This document shows, piece by piece, positions 1-12,248 of a stretch of 64,000 nucleotides of DNA; position 1 is the first letter of the stretch; each line of letters begins with the position of its first letter. The position numbers and the translations under genes were made by a program. The notes beneath the pieces are model-generated. The model was not told the origin of the DNA. It searched no databases and saw only the letters and a list, made by a program, of their open reading frames with translations. This DNA is from Phialocephala subalpina (Eukaryota > Ascomycota > Leotiomycetes > Helotiales > Mollisiaceae), in NCBI GenBank assembly GCA_900073065.1, contig FJOG01000014.1, positions 1,104,803 through 1,168,802 of the forward strand. Reading direction: 5' to 3'.

Positions 1-1275
1 CTTCAGCCTTTTGTCGTCTTGTCTCGGGCATTTGGGATGTGGTTCTGTAATCATTGTAGTAGAACTGTGAAAATTGGATGATTAGATATCTCTTAGTGGC
101 GTTTGACGTGACGGGGGCGTTGGAGATCGACCAAGTCGTTGAGGATTGACGGGGGCGTTGAGAATTGACGGCGGTGGTGGAATAACCGCAGCTCACTTAC
201 CAAGCGTTCGACTACCTTACAGACATACTTGTCCTTGTACCGTTTGTCTGCCATCCTTCTGGTCGGCGAGACTGTGTCTTTGCCAGATCGATGCTTTGAG
301 TTGATCTGTCGGGTTGGAGGGCGTTGAAGATGAGGAGGATAGAGATCGTCTATTTTGGAGATGGCACTTCAAAGTTCTGGAATTGGGATGGGACGTTCTC
401 ACCCGTTCACTTTCATTTCCAAATTTTCGGCTTATTGATATTCCGCTCTCACTTTGAGGCTGTCCCTGCAGAGGGGTTTTTTTTGCGTTTCTTCTTTGAA
501 ATGTTTATTAAGTATCAACTGCAGCGACCGCCACTGCATTACATCAGTTTCCCACGACACAACCAGGAAATGATAGTTATACCCGGGTAGTTTCCAAGCA
601 CAAATACCAGTCCTAGTGCATTGTTTTATGATTCTGTCGATCATGAAGCAGTGGAAGAGGTTGTTAGGTCACTGGGTTCTCCAATCTCGAAGCGAGTCAA
701 AAAGGGGGGATATGTCAGCCAAGTCAAAGCCAAGCAATCACGTTTTTGTCTGCCCTTTGTCTTCAAAAGAAGAAAATCTTCAGATATCATGGACAACCCG
801 TTTCGAATGTTGTTTTCCGATGTCACGGACAATAGAAGGCTGCACATCGCAACGGTTAAACATAGCTGTGCTGTGGTGAAAATCCGACAACAGCCAACTT
901 CTTTAAACACATGTTTTGATTCAGTTCATTAAAGACAGCGCCTAAAAATTTGACTACGAAAGTTTATGATAAAATCATGCAAATCTTTATTGTTAATGGC
1001 CGAAGAGAGCATATATCTACATATGCTTGCTATTTCTAGACCCAGCAACTTGCAAAAAGGACAGGAGTGTAGTTGCGCAGCGTCCCATCCTGGGTTGCTT
1101 CTCCGCCGAAAGCCCAACATACGAGCAGCAAGGCCAAGGAGTTCCTCCATTTATAGCAATTCAACGATTCCCGCTCTGCCGAGTCGTAATCTCATGGCCC
1201 ATGTCTCTCCATCGTGGCTTCATGACTGTCTCCATCCATGCCAATTTCCTATTCTCCTCCATATCCGCGCCAGTC
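1..1275. other. Gene-free stretch
   Basis: I see no convincing coding region. All ORFs are short, overlap on both strands and lack recognisable domains. A short imperfect direct repeat built on TTGACGGGGGCGTTG lies around 108-168. The right part should hold the 3' region of the minus-strand gene ending at 1276. Confidence 0.5.
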
Positions 1276-1628
1276 TCATATCGGTATAGCACTACTGACC
1301 TTTCCACTTAGTTCGACGGGCGCACCAAGCATCCTGCCATTCTAGTTAGTGTCCGAAATCTGATGTTTTGATTTTATTAAGGGTGTCATGAACTAACTTC
1401 TTTCCCCTTTCAGTCGCACAGCAGCCACAAAACAACGATGCCGGCCAGCAAACAGCCTATATCTAGTTAATTGATATTGAAGAAGAGGATATCATGACGA
1501 ACACATACAACCAGAATAATGGCTACACCAAAGCCAAGAGTTGGCCCAACAACTTTACAGTGGCATGGGTTTTGATCTGTGCCGCATTGAAAGCAAACCC
1601 AGGGAATACCAATTGGGAGACCAGCCAT
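1276..1628 (-). CDS. Cysteine-rich one-helix membrane microprotein, 78 aa, three exons
   Basis: Exons on the minus strand are 1628-1509, 1456-1398 and 1333-1276. Introns are 52 nt (GTATGT, branch TTAACTA, TAG) and 64 nt (GTTAGT, branch CACTAAC, CAG). The joined frame gives 78 residues starting MAGLPIGIPWVCFQCGTDQN. A hydrophobic helix follows (about residues 30-48), then a CGCCATERGKK motif and a hydrophilic tail ending SSAIPI. There are seven cysteines, six of them as CxxC, CxC and CGCC. From memory, small uncharacterised fungal proteins share this N-terminus, the WPAS-CGCCAT block and the AIPI end, so I believe the gene is real. The function is unknown; a small metal-binding or palmitoylated membrane protein is possible, but that is inference. 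The exons are too short for ORF-based detection. Confidence 0.8.
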
Positions 1629-2423
1629 CTTGGTAGAGGCTACTGGTGCTGGTGACAGAAAATGAAACCGATGACAACTTTCTGGATAAATTGGGAAGGA
1701 ACCAAGGTTGATGATATCTGGGGGAAAGCTTGGGTCTTAAGAAGTACTTGCTACTACTAGTTCTCTGCCCATCACTGTCACCGTGACGTAATTCATGAAA
1801 CGACAGACAAGAGCCGGTGTTAGCTCCACATACTGCTCCCAGTAGTGCAGGACTATCGAGACTGTCAAATTCTTTCCCAACATCAAATCTTGGCAGCAAG
1901 TTAAAGTTTTCGATCAGCATTTCGGAGGTTGGAAAAAGATGAAGAAACTTCAGCCTCAATCCTGGAAACAATGGGGCTCTTTTGAAACAAATAGACGAAC
2001 CAGCGAAGAGACATATCGAAGTATGCAGCCAAGCGTGAAAGCCAGGGGCTCCCCAGAGAGCAGGAACTATCCTCTTTCGGCGTTCTGTGCGGCTTCACGA
2101 TCCAAAGGGTAACCTAGGGTTCGGTTCCAAACAGCAAGAACAAGAGCACAACTTGTCCCTTCCCATCGTAGCCTCGCCCACACCCACAAATATTTAAATC
2201 GAAGCATTCCCTCTCCACGAAACCTTTTTCTACAATTTCTTTCTCCGGAGATCGGACTTCAAGCGTTCATCCTTGAAGATCATCACGTGATAGAGCATAG
2301 GCCCGAAATTTATTGCCAGCAGATTATCGCAATCGAACGAACTCAGCGCATCACGACAACACGACGCCCTTCTTCAAGGTATCGCCCCCGGTGAAAGAGC
2401 TGTCACATAGCAGAGCGACAGCG
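1629..2423. promoter_or_regulatory. Intergenic region between divergent genes, with probable promoter and 5' UTR of the forkhead gene
   Basis: This lies between the divergent starts at 1628 (-) and 2424 (+). A TATA-like TATTTAAAT sits at about 2191-2199, followed by a pyrimidine-rich tract near 2210-2250 typical of fungal transcription start regions. The frame is open upstream to 2313, but the first in-frame ATG is 2424. No other gene is seen. Confidence 0.35.
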
Positions 2424-5400
2424 ATGACATCACCGCAACCTGCCGCCCTGGACATTGCGCCAGCAATGGCGACACCGCCGCCGACAGACAACAGTCCAAC
2501 AGCGAGCAATCTGATCGACTTCACCGCCGAGGCTCAGGCTGAGGCTGCGGTATCCAGCCCGCAACAAGAACGACCCCATGGGCCCATCCCGCTGCAGGAG
2601 AGCCCGCAGATCATCGAGTATAATGGCAATGGGATGGTCGAACAGAATGGAGTGGAAGCACAAGGACAACAACAAGGAGAGATAGTTGGTGGCGCGGGAG
2701 ATGCAGCAATACCAGGTGGTGTTGGCTTCGACCACTCTGTCGACGTTCCCCAGCAGTACAATCAGCCCGGCTTCAACCAGTTGATGCGCGACTTCTCTGA
2801 TCCTAGCAATCATATACCCAACAAGGACGAGCTTTTTAGTGGAATGCCTATACCGGGTTCAATAGCTATGCAGAATCTGGCGGAGGCGATGCTGATAATG
2901 GATCAGCAACCCTACGATAGTTTCGAGCCTTCTCAACTGGTGCAGGAGTCTCAAGTTCAAGCATTCGCGAAGCTTCAATTCGAAGATGGGGCGTTCTTCA
3001 TGAATACCTATTCTCTAGGCATTGGGCGGGATCAGAAGGCTGCCAAAAAGGCCTTACGACGGGAGCAAGCTCGTGAGGCGTCTCGGGGGATCTCTACGCA
3101 CGAAAACCACCACGAACCAGCCCTCAGCATATCTGGTGAGGGTGGAATCGTTGATCATGAAGATGATGATCCAGTCAAAGCTGAGCGAAGATCTAAGAAG
3201 AGATCTAAGAAGACCGGGGCTAGTAAGAACTCTCAATCGAGGTCGTCAAATTCTACGAACAGGAGGACTAAGAGAAGTTCATCCCTCACTTACAAGCCCG
3301 GTGTATATCCGTATCAAACTACGCGTTCAGGTGCCGACACAGAGGCTGCCCGGATAGATCCTGCTTCACTTCGACCAGATCCACACAGTTGCCCTCTCAT
3401 CGGTATTCACCCAAAGGATGGCGACTGTTTCAAAGCATACAAGGGTATCTCCAGAAGACATGTTACGATAAATTACAATTCCACAAAGTGTGTTTTCGAA
3501 TTACATGTCCAGGGCCGTAACGGATGCTTCATCGAGAATGACGGGGAATGGGCATTGCTCGCTGCAGGCACCGTTCGTCCTCTTCGTGGCGGAGATAACC
3601 TCCAGATATCTGGCATTAACTTCACGTTCCTGTTACCGATTAATGCGACCGAAGATACTGGCAGTGAGCACAATGCTGAATACGAGGCTAGCCCAGGACT
3701 CTCGGATACATATTACAAGCATGAAGATGCTGAAGACAAGTTCTACCCAAGGTTCAGGGATGCGAGAGGCAAGGAGATGAGCACGGACCACTCGCAGGAA
3801 ATAAGAGCAACCGCGGGAACATTCAGCAGCGACGAGGAGTCCGAGTATGGTGGTGGCGGTGGTGGTGAAGCCCCAGTCAATAGTCAGCAACGCACCAGAC
3901 ATCAGAAGACGACCAGTCGGTATGAGCAAAAAGATGAAGAAGACGAAGAAGACGGCTTCGACGATGAGGAGGAAGAGCAGGCTGGAGAAGACGAGGACGA
4001 GGAGGAAGAGGAAGAAGAACCACAGCCTCTCCCACAAGAGATCCCAAGACCTTCAATCGAAGAAGACGAATCCCCCAGAGGAAAAAGCAAGGCTGTGAAA
4101 GCTCCAACTGTACCCAAGAGATCTGGACCTGGTCGACCGCCGAAGAATGGCGTCATGTCGAAACGAGCGGAGAAGGAAATGTTGAAGAAACAAGCAGAAG
4201 AGGCTGCGGCCGCTGAAGCCAAGAAGATGGATCCTGAGACTTCTGAGGCACCGAAGAAGGGAAAGGTTGGTCGACCTCGAAAGCATCCTCCCCCAAATCC
4301 CGAGGAAGCAAACAGAGAAAAGCGAAAGTACACCAAACGCAAGCCCAAAGAACCTCAAGAAGGTGCCACTGAAGGAACTGGATCTGGCGACGGGGCCAGC
4401 ACCAAGGTCAAAAAGGAGAGAGTTTTCAAGCCACCTCGTTCACCAACACCACAATACGATCCATCGACACTGACCGAAGAGCAAAAGACAAAGCCTTCCG
4501 AGAACTATGTTGTCATCATTTATAACGCGATGACAAGATCCGAACACAAGGAGATGGGTCTTCCTCAGATCTACAATGCAATCAAGAGGGTATATCCCTA
4601 CTTCGCATGTTTCGCTGAGACCAAAGGATGGGAAAGTAGTGTCCGCCACAACCTGTCCGGCAATCCTGAAGTTTTCGAGAAAGGCGCAAAAGATGGAAAG
4701 GGTCACATGTGGAGACTCAAACCCGGAGCATCTGTTGAGAAGGAGAAGAAAAAGAAGCCCCCGCCCGAACTGCAGTCCTATGGCCAGCCTCAAGTCATTC
4801 ATCAAGCACCACAGAATATGCATCAGTACAATCCTGCAATGGGAGCCCCTTACGGATACGGCAATTACCCACCAGCCCCTTATCCAGGTCATTACATGCA
4901 TCCTCCTCATCCGCCTCAAAATGGATTCGTCCCGCCGCCTGGCAATTATCCACCGCCATATCCTATGACAGCAATTCCAGCTGCGATTGCAGCTCCACCC
5001 ACCGCACCAAGCTCGTACAGCTCGCCTTATGGACCAAAACCTACCGAGTCAAATGGCCCTCAATCAAATGACCAGCCTCCTGCTGCACAGAATGGGCAAT
5101 CTCAGGCTACTGAGCAACCGCTTCCGAAGCACACATCCCCTCCGGCAATGGCTCCTCAGCCACAGTATCCGCCTCAACCACAATATCAAGCTCATCAAGG
5201 TCCATATCCCCCCCAAATACAAGCTCCACCACACCAAGTACAATATGGGCCCCCTCCTGCTCTTCATCAACAACAATGTCACCCGCCTCATCAGCATCCC
5301 ACTCCCCCAAACGCGCACCAGCCTCCCGAGTATCAACCTCCTCCCGTCCCCGAAAGTCAAAACCAACCAACACAACCTCCGCAAACCCAGAATCAACCTT

Positions 5401-6382
5401 TTCAACCTCCGCAAAGTCAAAATCAATCTCCTCAACTTGCACAACCTCAAACCCAACCTTCGCCCCCTACTCAAGGTCAAGCTCAGGTGCCGAACCCCCT
5501 TCAAGCCCCGGCCCAATCTCCGCCAGCGGTTCAGCCTACTCAAAACCAACCTCCCCCGACTTTGCAGCACCCTCTGCAGACTCAGCCATCTCAACGGCCA
5601 GCTCAAGCATCGAGCCCAGAAATAGAGGCAAAGATCGAGACCATGCTCTCAGAGTTCGACCAGATACTCAAAAAGAACAGCGTTTCCAGCAGTGAAACAA
5701 TCGACATCGCCATTGCAGCTCTCAGAAGAGATCGGAACAATGCTGTCCCGGACCCAAATGAGCCAGACAAAGACAAAGCCCGATCTGTGAAGTTGATCAT
5801 TGACACCCTCCGCACATCGCTAGCCAGGATTTCCGGCTCAGGATTCACTGCTCCCCCCCTGTGCCTTCTGCGCAGCGAAGCTTCCAACCATCCACTCCCG
5901 TCAATGGCAGCGGCACCTCCGCAAACAGAACCACTATTCCTCGCCCTTCACTCGGCGGTCCCAGCATCGTAAGACCTCCAATGCATACTAGCTCTAGACG
6001 AACCGATTCCGGCAGCCCAGCAACGCCAGGCTCCATCCAAAGACCAGCCAGCGTTTCCGGTGGAGGAACGGGATCGCCTACAGCGGCGGGTGCTCCTATT
6101 TCGGCCCAAGCTGCCAGCGCGAACTCGCCTTATGGAGCCAACGCAGCAACACTACCTCCTGTTTCAGTCTTGGATCCAGTGCCTACGACACAGGTTCCTG
6201 CTGTGTCTGCACCTGTTGAGCGACCTACTGATGTCGACGTGACCATGAACGTCGGCGACAGTGATAAGGGTCTCAACGTTAATGGGCAACAACTTGCGGG
6301 GCAAAAGCGCGCGCGTGATGAGAGTGATGATTTGGCTGCTGAAGGCCAGGAGAACGTTAAGCGTACGCAGCTCGAGTCGTAA
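2424..6382 (+). CDS. FHL1: FHA plus forkhead transcription factor (Fhl1 type), frame broken at a C homopolymer
   Basis: This is a nuclear regulator. In yeasts Fhl1 drives ribosomal-protein gene transcription with Ifh1; that role here is by family analogy. Counting from ATG 2424: a Gln/Pro/Ala-rich N-terminus; an FHA domain at about 320-405 (SRRHVTINYN core); acidic and Lys-rich segments; two AT-hook-like motifs (SGPGRPPKNG near 567, VGRPRKHPP near 616); a forkhead domain at about 690-770 (SSVRHNLSGNPEVF then GHMWRL); a long Pro/Gln-rich region to about 1060; and a short helical segment near 1080-1140. The plain frame stops at 5972, but the plausible C-terminus (Ser/Pro-rich, ending near KRTQLES, stop 6380-6382) lies in another frame from about 5860. 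The frame switch falls on the C7 run 5853-5859, where one missing C would join both parts (about 1,319 aa). A sequencing indel is the likeliest cause; a true frameshift allele cannot be excluded. Upstream in-frame codons from 2313 have no ATG. Confidence 0.85.
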
Positions 6383-9300
6383 ACATTGGGTTGTGCTTTA
6401 GCTTATTGAGATTGCTATGCATGGAAGAGAAGCGGTCTTATGCTGTGCGTGCGGGCCTGGAACAGTAACGACTTTCGCTTTTCGCAGTTGCTTTCTGGCG
6501 TTATCATAGGTTTCGCTCACTGAGCTTGGCTGTCTGGTTTGGGACTTCTGCATCGACATGAAGATGGGAACACGGCATTGGCATCAGGGTTGGGGTTGGG
6601 GTTGGCGTTACCAAGGGCATGGTCTGGCGTCCAAAGGGTTGCTCATCCTCACAGGATTGGGCTGGACTGGCACAGTCCTACATGCGAATTGATTTCAGTT
6701 GATTTGAGTTGGAGTGCTTTTGCACTAAGCACAACATCTTTCTGATAGCATTGTTACTCGGATAAAAAAGGTCTTGCTATGATGACATGGTGTCCTGTCC
6801 TGCTTCCCTGCCGTGACATGCTGTTGTCGGCGCGAGTGTGCTATCTTATTGTTGTCTGTCTGCCATTTCTAAAGAACGTGCAGCTCTTCTCGCTAGTGGC
6901 GATGTTGTGCACTGGACTAGATCAAGATGTACTGCTGTTCTGCATTGATCAATCAGTCGTTATTGGCCTCGAGTGCCGATTGTTCCGCGCCACATCTGGG
7001 CTATTTGTGTTGTCACCCTTAGCTTACCCTTCAACTCGTAAACTGAGGTCGAGGTCGAGGTCGAGGTCGGGGCCGGGGTGAAGGGCCAGTCGAAGTCGAT
7101 TACCAGTGAGAGGCTTGGGTCCGAGATGAACATTCAGGATTTTAATCTGCTGAAACTGTCCAAGTCGGGGACTTCGGGACATCGATTCGCGAGACTCGAA
7201 AGTCGGTCATTGAGTTGATCAGTCAGAACTTGGCTTTGTCCTATTATCTGGGTATGGCTACCTGGGATAATTAGAGCTCGAAGGTTCATATCAAGTACTT
7301 GTCTACGAGAGAATTCCTCGTGGGGGGAGGGACATCAAGCGAGTCACCATCCACGTCGATGCAGCAGCACATCTGTCACCATGGTCGCACAACGTCTGAT
7401 GTGAGGCGTGCATATCCGCTATCACGGGGATTAAATGGAACGCCGCAAAGGCATCTCATCTCCACAAGAACCTCAATCCCATCACCGCAGGGCGACGAGT
7501 GGAAGTTGATGTATCATTAACTTCCTGTTTCGGTGATATCGGCGTCCAATATTCCTTCCATGTGTTGTGTGCCCTGTTTTACGCTTTTGCTCGACGGCAT
7601 GATGCCATTACCGCATCGTTCGCCTTGGTGTATGGTATTGAGGGTGCTGGTGATGTTGAAGGAGGATCGTACATGCTGCAGTGAGACGGTACGGTATTAC
7701 CAGACCGGTAAAATCAAGTTCGTTCGTCTCACCTGTATTCACCTCCTCCCAGATCTCGCTGAACAAGAACACCGAAACATCTCAATTTCTCCTTCCATAT
7801 TCTCACTCTTATCTTCCGTACCAACAGGGCGTCTACGTCGTCGCGCTTAGCCCACGGACCACCGCCAGCCCCTTTTCAAGAAGGCCAGGATTTCTGGACC
7901 CCCAACGTGCCGCTGCGGCCGTACCGAAGAGAACCACATCATCTCCACATCTCCACGCCCTGCTTCAATGAGGCTTTGAAATTTCTTTAAAGGAGAATAA
8001 TTGAAAATTTGAAACGGAGACGCGACTTCCTCGGGTCTCAGCCCAGCCTTGGAGACGATGAAATAACTCATCACGTGTCTGAATTCTCTGATGGAGGGGT
8101 GAAACCTCTTCACATCCCACATCTGTACTCGGCCGGAAGGTGGTGGTTCTCTGTCATCGACCTGTTTGGCACACACTTGACGCAAAAGTTTGCTGATAGC
8201 AGTTCTCGAGGCGTTCCAAGGTAGGTTCCGTAGAAGATGGATGGCCATAGAGAACAGACGGACACCCTGGAACTTGTGGAAGGTGGAGAAAGTAAGTTTC
8301 ATGTTGGCGTGAGAGAAATATTGATAGTCCCCGGGCTTGCAAGAGACTGTCTCCAGATAGCAACTGTGATATTTCAACAAACCCTGCTGATGATCTTGAC
8401 TTCCTTTTTGGGCGGCGAGGCTTCAAGATGATTGCTGAGGAAGGCTTCCTCGGATGGTCTGATGGGCGTGAATGTGATACAAGGCGCATCAAGGCGTCGT
8501 CGACGGCTTCAACCTTCCGTCGTCAACGTCCCAAGTGCTTCGATGGCCAGTGTTGAAAGCTTCGGCATCGAGGTGAAGGCTTGCTTCCAGGATGAGCATG
8601 TTGGCAAAGGGCGATCCTGAAAACTTTGCCCTCTGGAGGAAGCAGATCTCGACTGAAAGAGGGTAAAGGATTGCTTGAGAAGGGGGTCTAGTCATATATA
8701 TGATTCAAATCCCGTCGCTGACGAAGTGTAAGGCGAGCAAATGTGTTGCAGTCAATTCGATACACACTTTTGCGATTTCAAGAAAGAGAATTGTCCAAAA
8801 CCTGGTTCCCAGCAGATGGTGCTGATGGTCTTAATACATAGGCAAGTGCGAAGACGATCGGCGGGGTGATTCCAGGTTTCTAGACTCATCCTGACAGTGC
8901 AGATCCCGATCGAAAGAAGCCGTTATCTTTTATAATTCTGGGGATTACTTCTCATTGATCCAGGTTCGCTAGTGAGGGGTATTGCATCTGACAGACAAGG
9001 CGGTAGCGTAAATGCATGACAGAAGCTGTTGTCGAAACGATTCCAGAGAACCGGTGGAGAACAACCACCTGATATGGTGTTCTCGAAGTCGGTCCTGTTG
9101 CTGCGTTCACTTCCGGAGAGGTTTGCGAAGTTCTCATGACACGACCTAATTGCAGCACAGTGGCTATTTACTCCCAATAAATGCGTTCCACGAAAAGAGA
9201 ATTCGACTTGGTACAGATGGTTTTAACATGCAGGCCTGGAATTGTCGAGCAATTAGCATCACGGTGGCAATTAAAACCAGGGCACGAAGGCTCGTAGCCA

Positions 9301-9662
9301 ATCATGTTGCTCGGTACCGTCCGCCTCGTCAGGGCTGTTGCTGAACCTCCAAAGTCGAGAATGACCCGTGCCTAAGGAAATTGCACACGTTGCTTTGCTG
9401 CAATGCGAGGTCTTGAGACCTGGTTCGAGACATTTGCAGTCGGATTAACCTGCATCCTTCTCGAGCTGACTGGGCAGTCGTTCGCCGCTCACCGGTCTTC
9501 TCAATATTGGCATACGCCTAGGCTCTCTGTATATAAATCTGGCCAGCCTTCGAAAATGTTGAGAATATGTGTTGAGCCGCCTTGGTCGAAGCAAGTCTCG
9601 GTGGAAACATCTTTGCTATTCCTATGTATTTCTATCATTAGCTGAATTCATACGTCCTACCG
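6383..9662. other. 3.3 kb without a recognisable gene
   Basis: Only shadow-sized ORFs are present. The longest (177 aa, minus, 7847-8380) overlaps competing frames and shows no domain. A plus-strand fragment near 8590-8665 (GDPENFALWRKQIS) looks somewhat coding-like but has no partner exon I can justify. A GGGTT/GGGGTT run lies near 6588-6606. The stretch includes the 3' UTR of the forkhead gene on the left and the promoter of the gene at 9663 on the right. Confidence 0.4.
7045..7068. repeat. Simple repeat, (GAGGTC) x4
   Basis: Four perfect tandem GAGGTC hexamers are followed by a G/C-rich tail. This is a minor microsatellite in non-coding DNA. Confidence 0.85.
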
Positions 9663-10176
9663 ATGGCTTCTAGAGAGAAAAATCAGTACTGGATACCGAA
9701 TCTTGAAATCTCCAAGAAAGTCATCACTCAGGAGCTTCAATATTATCTTGGCCCGGAGGCTACCGTACGGCCATATACACTAGAGGTGCTAGACTTGGAT
9801 TTCCTTGCTCAACGCCCGTACTGATTCGACAACCAGAAAGAAGATGGGTTCTTGATAACGACACCAGGAGAATGCTTGACGGATGTGAGCATGGACGCAT
9901 GACCCACTCAACTTAGCAGACGTATTGATTGATACATAGGAGCAGATCGATGACATATGTCTAAAGTCCAAGGAGGTCTGGGAGAAGCAGGCTGCTGCTA
10001 GGTCAAAGAAAGACGCGGATAAGCAACTCAAACGACCACTTCATCGACCAATTTTACTTCGTGGCTCGAGGCCCGCGGACTCCACCAGATTTCGACGCCA
10101 CTCAGACGAACGAGGTGATGGAGTAGGACGACGCCGTTCAGGAGAACGAAGATACGACGTGAGGGACAGATACTGA
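9663..10176 (+). CDS. Conserved fungal protein of unknown function, 135 aa, three exons
   Basis: Exons are 9663-9785, 9837-9884 and 9940-10176. Introns are 51 nt (GTGCTA...CAG) and 55 nt (GTGAGC...TAG), and both are phase 0. The product starts MASREKNQYWIPNLEISKK and continues through QYYLGPEATVRPYTLE, then EDGFLITTPGECLTD (middle exon), then EQIDDICLKSKEVWEKQAAA. It ends in an Arg/Asp/Ser-rich tail (RRRSGERRYDVRDRY). I recall this block order (YYLGPEATVRPYT, EDGFLITTPG, EQIDDIC) from uncharacterised filamentous-fungal proteins. The basic, Arg-rich tail could suggest nucleic-acid binding, but that is only inference. The first donor (GTGCTA) is weak; the frame and the family-like continuity support it. 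Confidence 0.75.
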
Positions 10177-11659
10177 GACGGGGAAGTCCCCACGGGAGAT
10201 AAATTGAATGCTTTTAGGAGTTTGGGGTCTGCGTCTTCCAGTTTCACGCATGACCATTGCAAGGCGAGCAGGTATGGGATTCAATCTTCATCATGATTGA
10301 TATAGAGTGGAGGGAAAGGAAATTTGCCGCTTCAGGTGTCCGCATCATAGCATAGCGTGGTCTCGGGTTTTAATTTCTGGTTTTCATTAGCATTCGATTC
10401 TACTCATACGTTGTTGATAAATCTCAATTGAGTCTCACCTTCTTCTAGCATCATGAGGCCATTGCGATATGTGACCTTCCTTATCTGTGCGATAGGTCGT
10501 CGCCCACTTTTGCCGCTGAGTAATGCAAGTCTGCCTTGGGGGCGAAAATTCTCTTCGTGGTGGTCCCTTTATCAGGGTAAAGCAGGGCTGAAGTCGTCTG
10601 GCAAAGCTTTATACATCTTGGGTATCGTATCTGCGGCACAAAATACGATTATCCTCCACGTCGTGGCAAAGCTATTGATGAAGAATTGAGGCACGCAGAC
10701 ATTTGAGGTTGGCCCCCACGCCAGACCCTGTCCTGATGCGGGTGTAACGGAAACAGAAGTCCGACTAGACGTGGGAGATCCGTGGGATACGCCACAACCG
10801 TTGGGAGCCTCGAGGTCACGGCGCGAAGTTTACTCGTGAGCGATCCCTTGAGCATAAAAGCTTACTTCTGATTTGCTCGTAGCACAATTTCAGCTGTCGC
10901 CCGTCTAGGAAGTCGGGATTCGAAGGTAGGTACGAGTTCTTAGCCAATAACAGGGTATAAATGCAATTGTCCGATCAATCCTCGAGTTACAAGTGGCCAT
11001 CGAAAATGGTCCAAGGAAATCAGAGCGTAGTGAACAGAAAGTTTCAGTGATGGTTGAACTGTTTTCGTGACGGTGCATCCCAAGTAGGCCTGTATTCCTT
11101 CTACAGTAAGACTGTGAGACACGCTAGCTGTACCTTCAGCTCTCAAATACTAGGTATGGTTCTTCCAAATTCTATCATCAATTGGACTTCTCATTCTTCT
11201 TCAAAAAAAACCGAGTAAGATCCCAATGCGACACAATATTTTCCGCCGTTTCATCCCACTGGCACAGATTCCAGATCATAAGAGAGTGAGATAACCTTTA
11301 ATGGAGCTTTCCCAGAGGCCAGTTGTTCTAATTGAAAGGGACGAAATCTCCAACATGTAAATTTGAAGAGAACCTCCTTTGGAAAAGCGAGTCTGGCCTA
11401 TCCTCAGATAAGTGCTAGTAAGGGTCATCCTGAGTGTGTCGATAAGAAGTGTCTGCGAGCACAAGTAGAAAGGGGCAGAAGGAAACCTGCTTCATTGTAC
11501 GACCCAGGTACCGCTCTCAAGTTTCTGTGCGAGTACACAAGAATGTCTACCGAGGCGAGGTGAGGCGATGGGCTTTCATTCCCTGCCATACAAGGTCTAC
11601 GTTCTCTCATGATTCTTGAAGTCGTCTGCTCGTGCATCAATTGAAGATACATTAGCAAT
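10177..11659. other. Gene-free stretch
   Basis: No domain-bearing ORF is seen. A 78-aa plus ORF at 10453-10689 starts with a hydrophobic segment but has no recognisable features or exon partners. The right part probably contains the old promoter of the secreted-protein pseudogene that starts at 11660. Confidence 0.4.
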
Positions 11660-12248
11660 ATGCGTTTCTTCCTCAGTGTCGCTGGTGCGATGCTAGCTGT
11701 TGCCGTAGCATACCATGAGCAGCAAGAACACCTTATCGGCTGAAATCCTAGGCTTGTCAACTGTAGCAAGTTCTTACAATGATACCAATTTGAGCGAGAT
11801 CGCACTTTCCTCGTGTCCTTCGTAAACAGTGAGCATCACAATCCCTCCAGGATGGAATGGCATACTAATCGCAGAAGGCTCCATCTTCATCGGGAACACC
11901 AAATTCTACAATCACGACACTGAACCGTTCCTCACAAGACTTACAACAATCCAGGTGCGGTCACGTTCATTTCGTGGCATCAAAGTCCCACCGGATGGCA
12001 AAATGCATGTCTTCGAAAATCAGTCGAGGATTCCTCCTAGTGGTGCCACCACCGCTGGCTTCCAATTTGCGGGAAATGGGTTGATGACCTTCAAGGGGAA
12101 GAATAAGTTTGTGGGGTATCAGACACCAGAGCTGAAGAGTATCAATACCTATCAGATATGGTAGAATGGAGCTAGAATACCTGGTGGGGATGAATGCACT
12201 GGTCCTTTGCCGTTTTATAGATCATCGGGATGTATAACTTCAGGCTGA
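11660..12248 (+). pseudogene. Decayed paralog of the secreted protein gene at 12957
   Basis: An ATG at 11660 opens a good signal-peptide-like sequence (MRFFLSVAGAMLAVAVAY). The frame then meets two TGA codons before a VSFVN segment that matches VSFANS at the exon end of the live paralog. A plausible 46-nt intron follows (GTGAGC...TACTAAT...CAG). The second exon aligns with the live gene at GSIFIGNTKFY and MTFKGKNKFVGYQT, then meets a TAG directly after YQIW, where the paralog continues. Recognisable tail residues (NGARIPGGDECTGPLP) follow the stop. Three in-frame stops argue for a pseudogene rather than an assembly slip, although a truncated transcript from the second part cannot be ruled out. 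Confidence 0.75.

Noticed and set aside
3902..4348. 148-aa Ser-rich minus ORF inside the forkhead gene
   Set aside because: Shadow of the acidic, Lys-rich plus-strand coding region.
6588..6606. GGGTTGGGG-type run, considered as a telomere-like repeat or G-quadruplex
   Set aside because: Only three short units with no further array; interstitial chance repeat is enough.
7847..8695. Chain of minus ORFs that might be exons of one gene
   Set aside because: Frames overlap instead of following each other, no consistent donors and acceptors join them, and no domain is recognisable.
10453..10689. 78-aa plus ORF starting with a hydrophobic segment, considered as a secreted peptide
   Set aside because: Signal-peptide features are weak and the rest has no Cys pattern or family likeness.
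11660..12248. RIP (repeat-induced point mutation) as cause of the stops in the secreted-protein paralog
   Set aside because: The stops are compatible with C-to-T changes, but I cannot compute dinucleotide indices or align the copies rigorously, and the sequence is not strongly AT-shifted.
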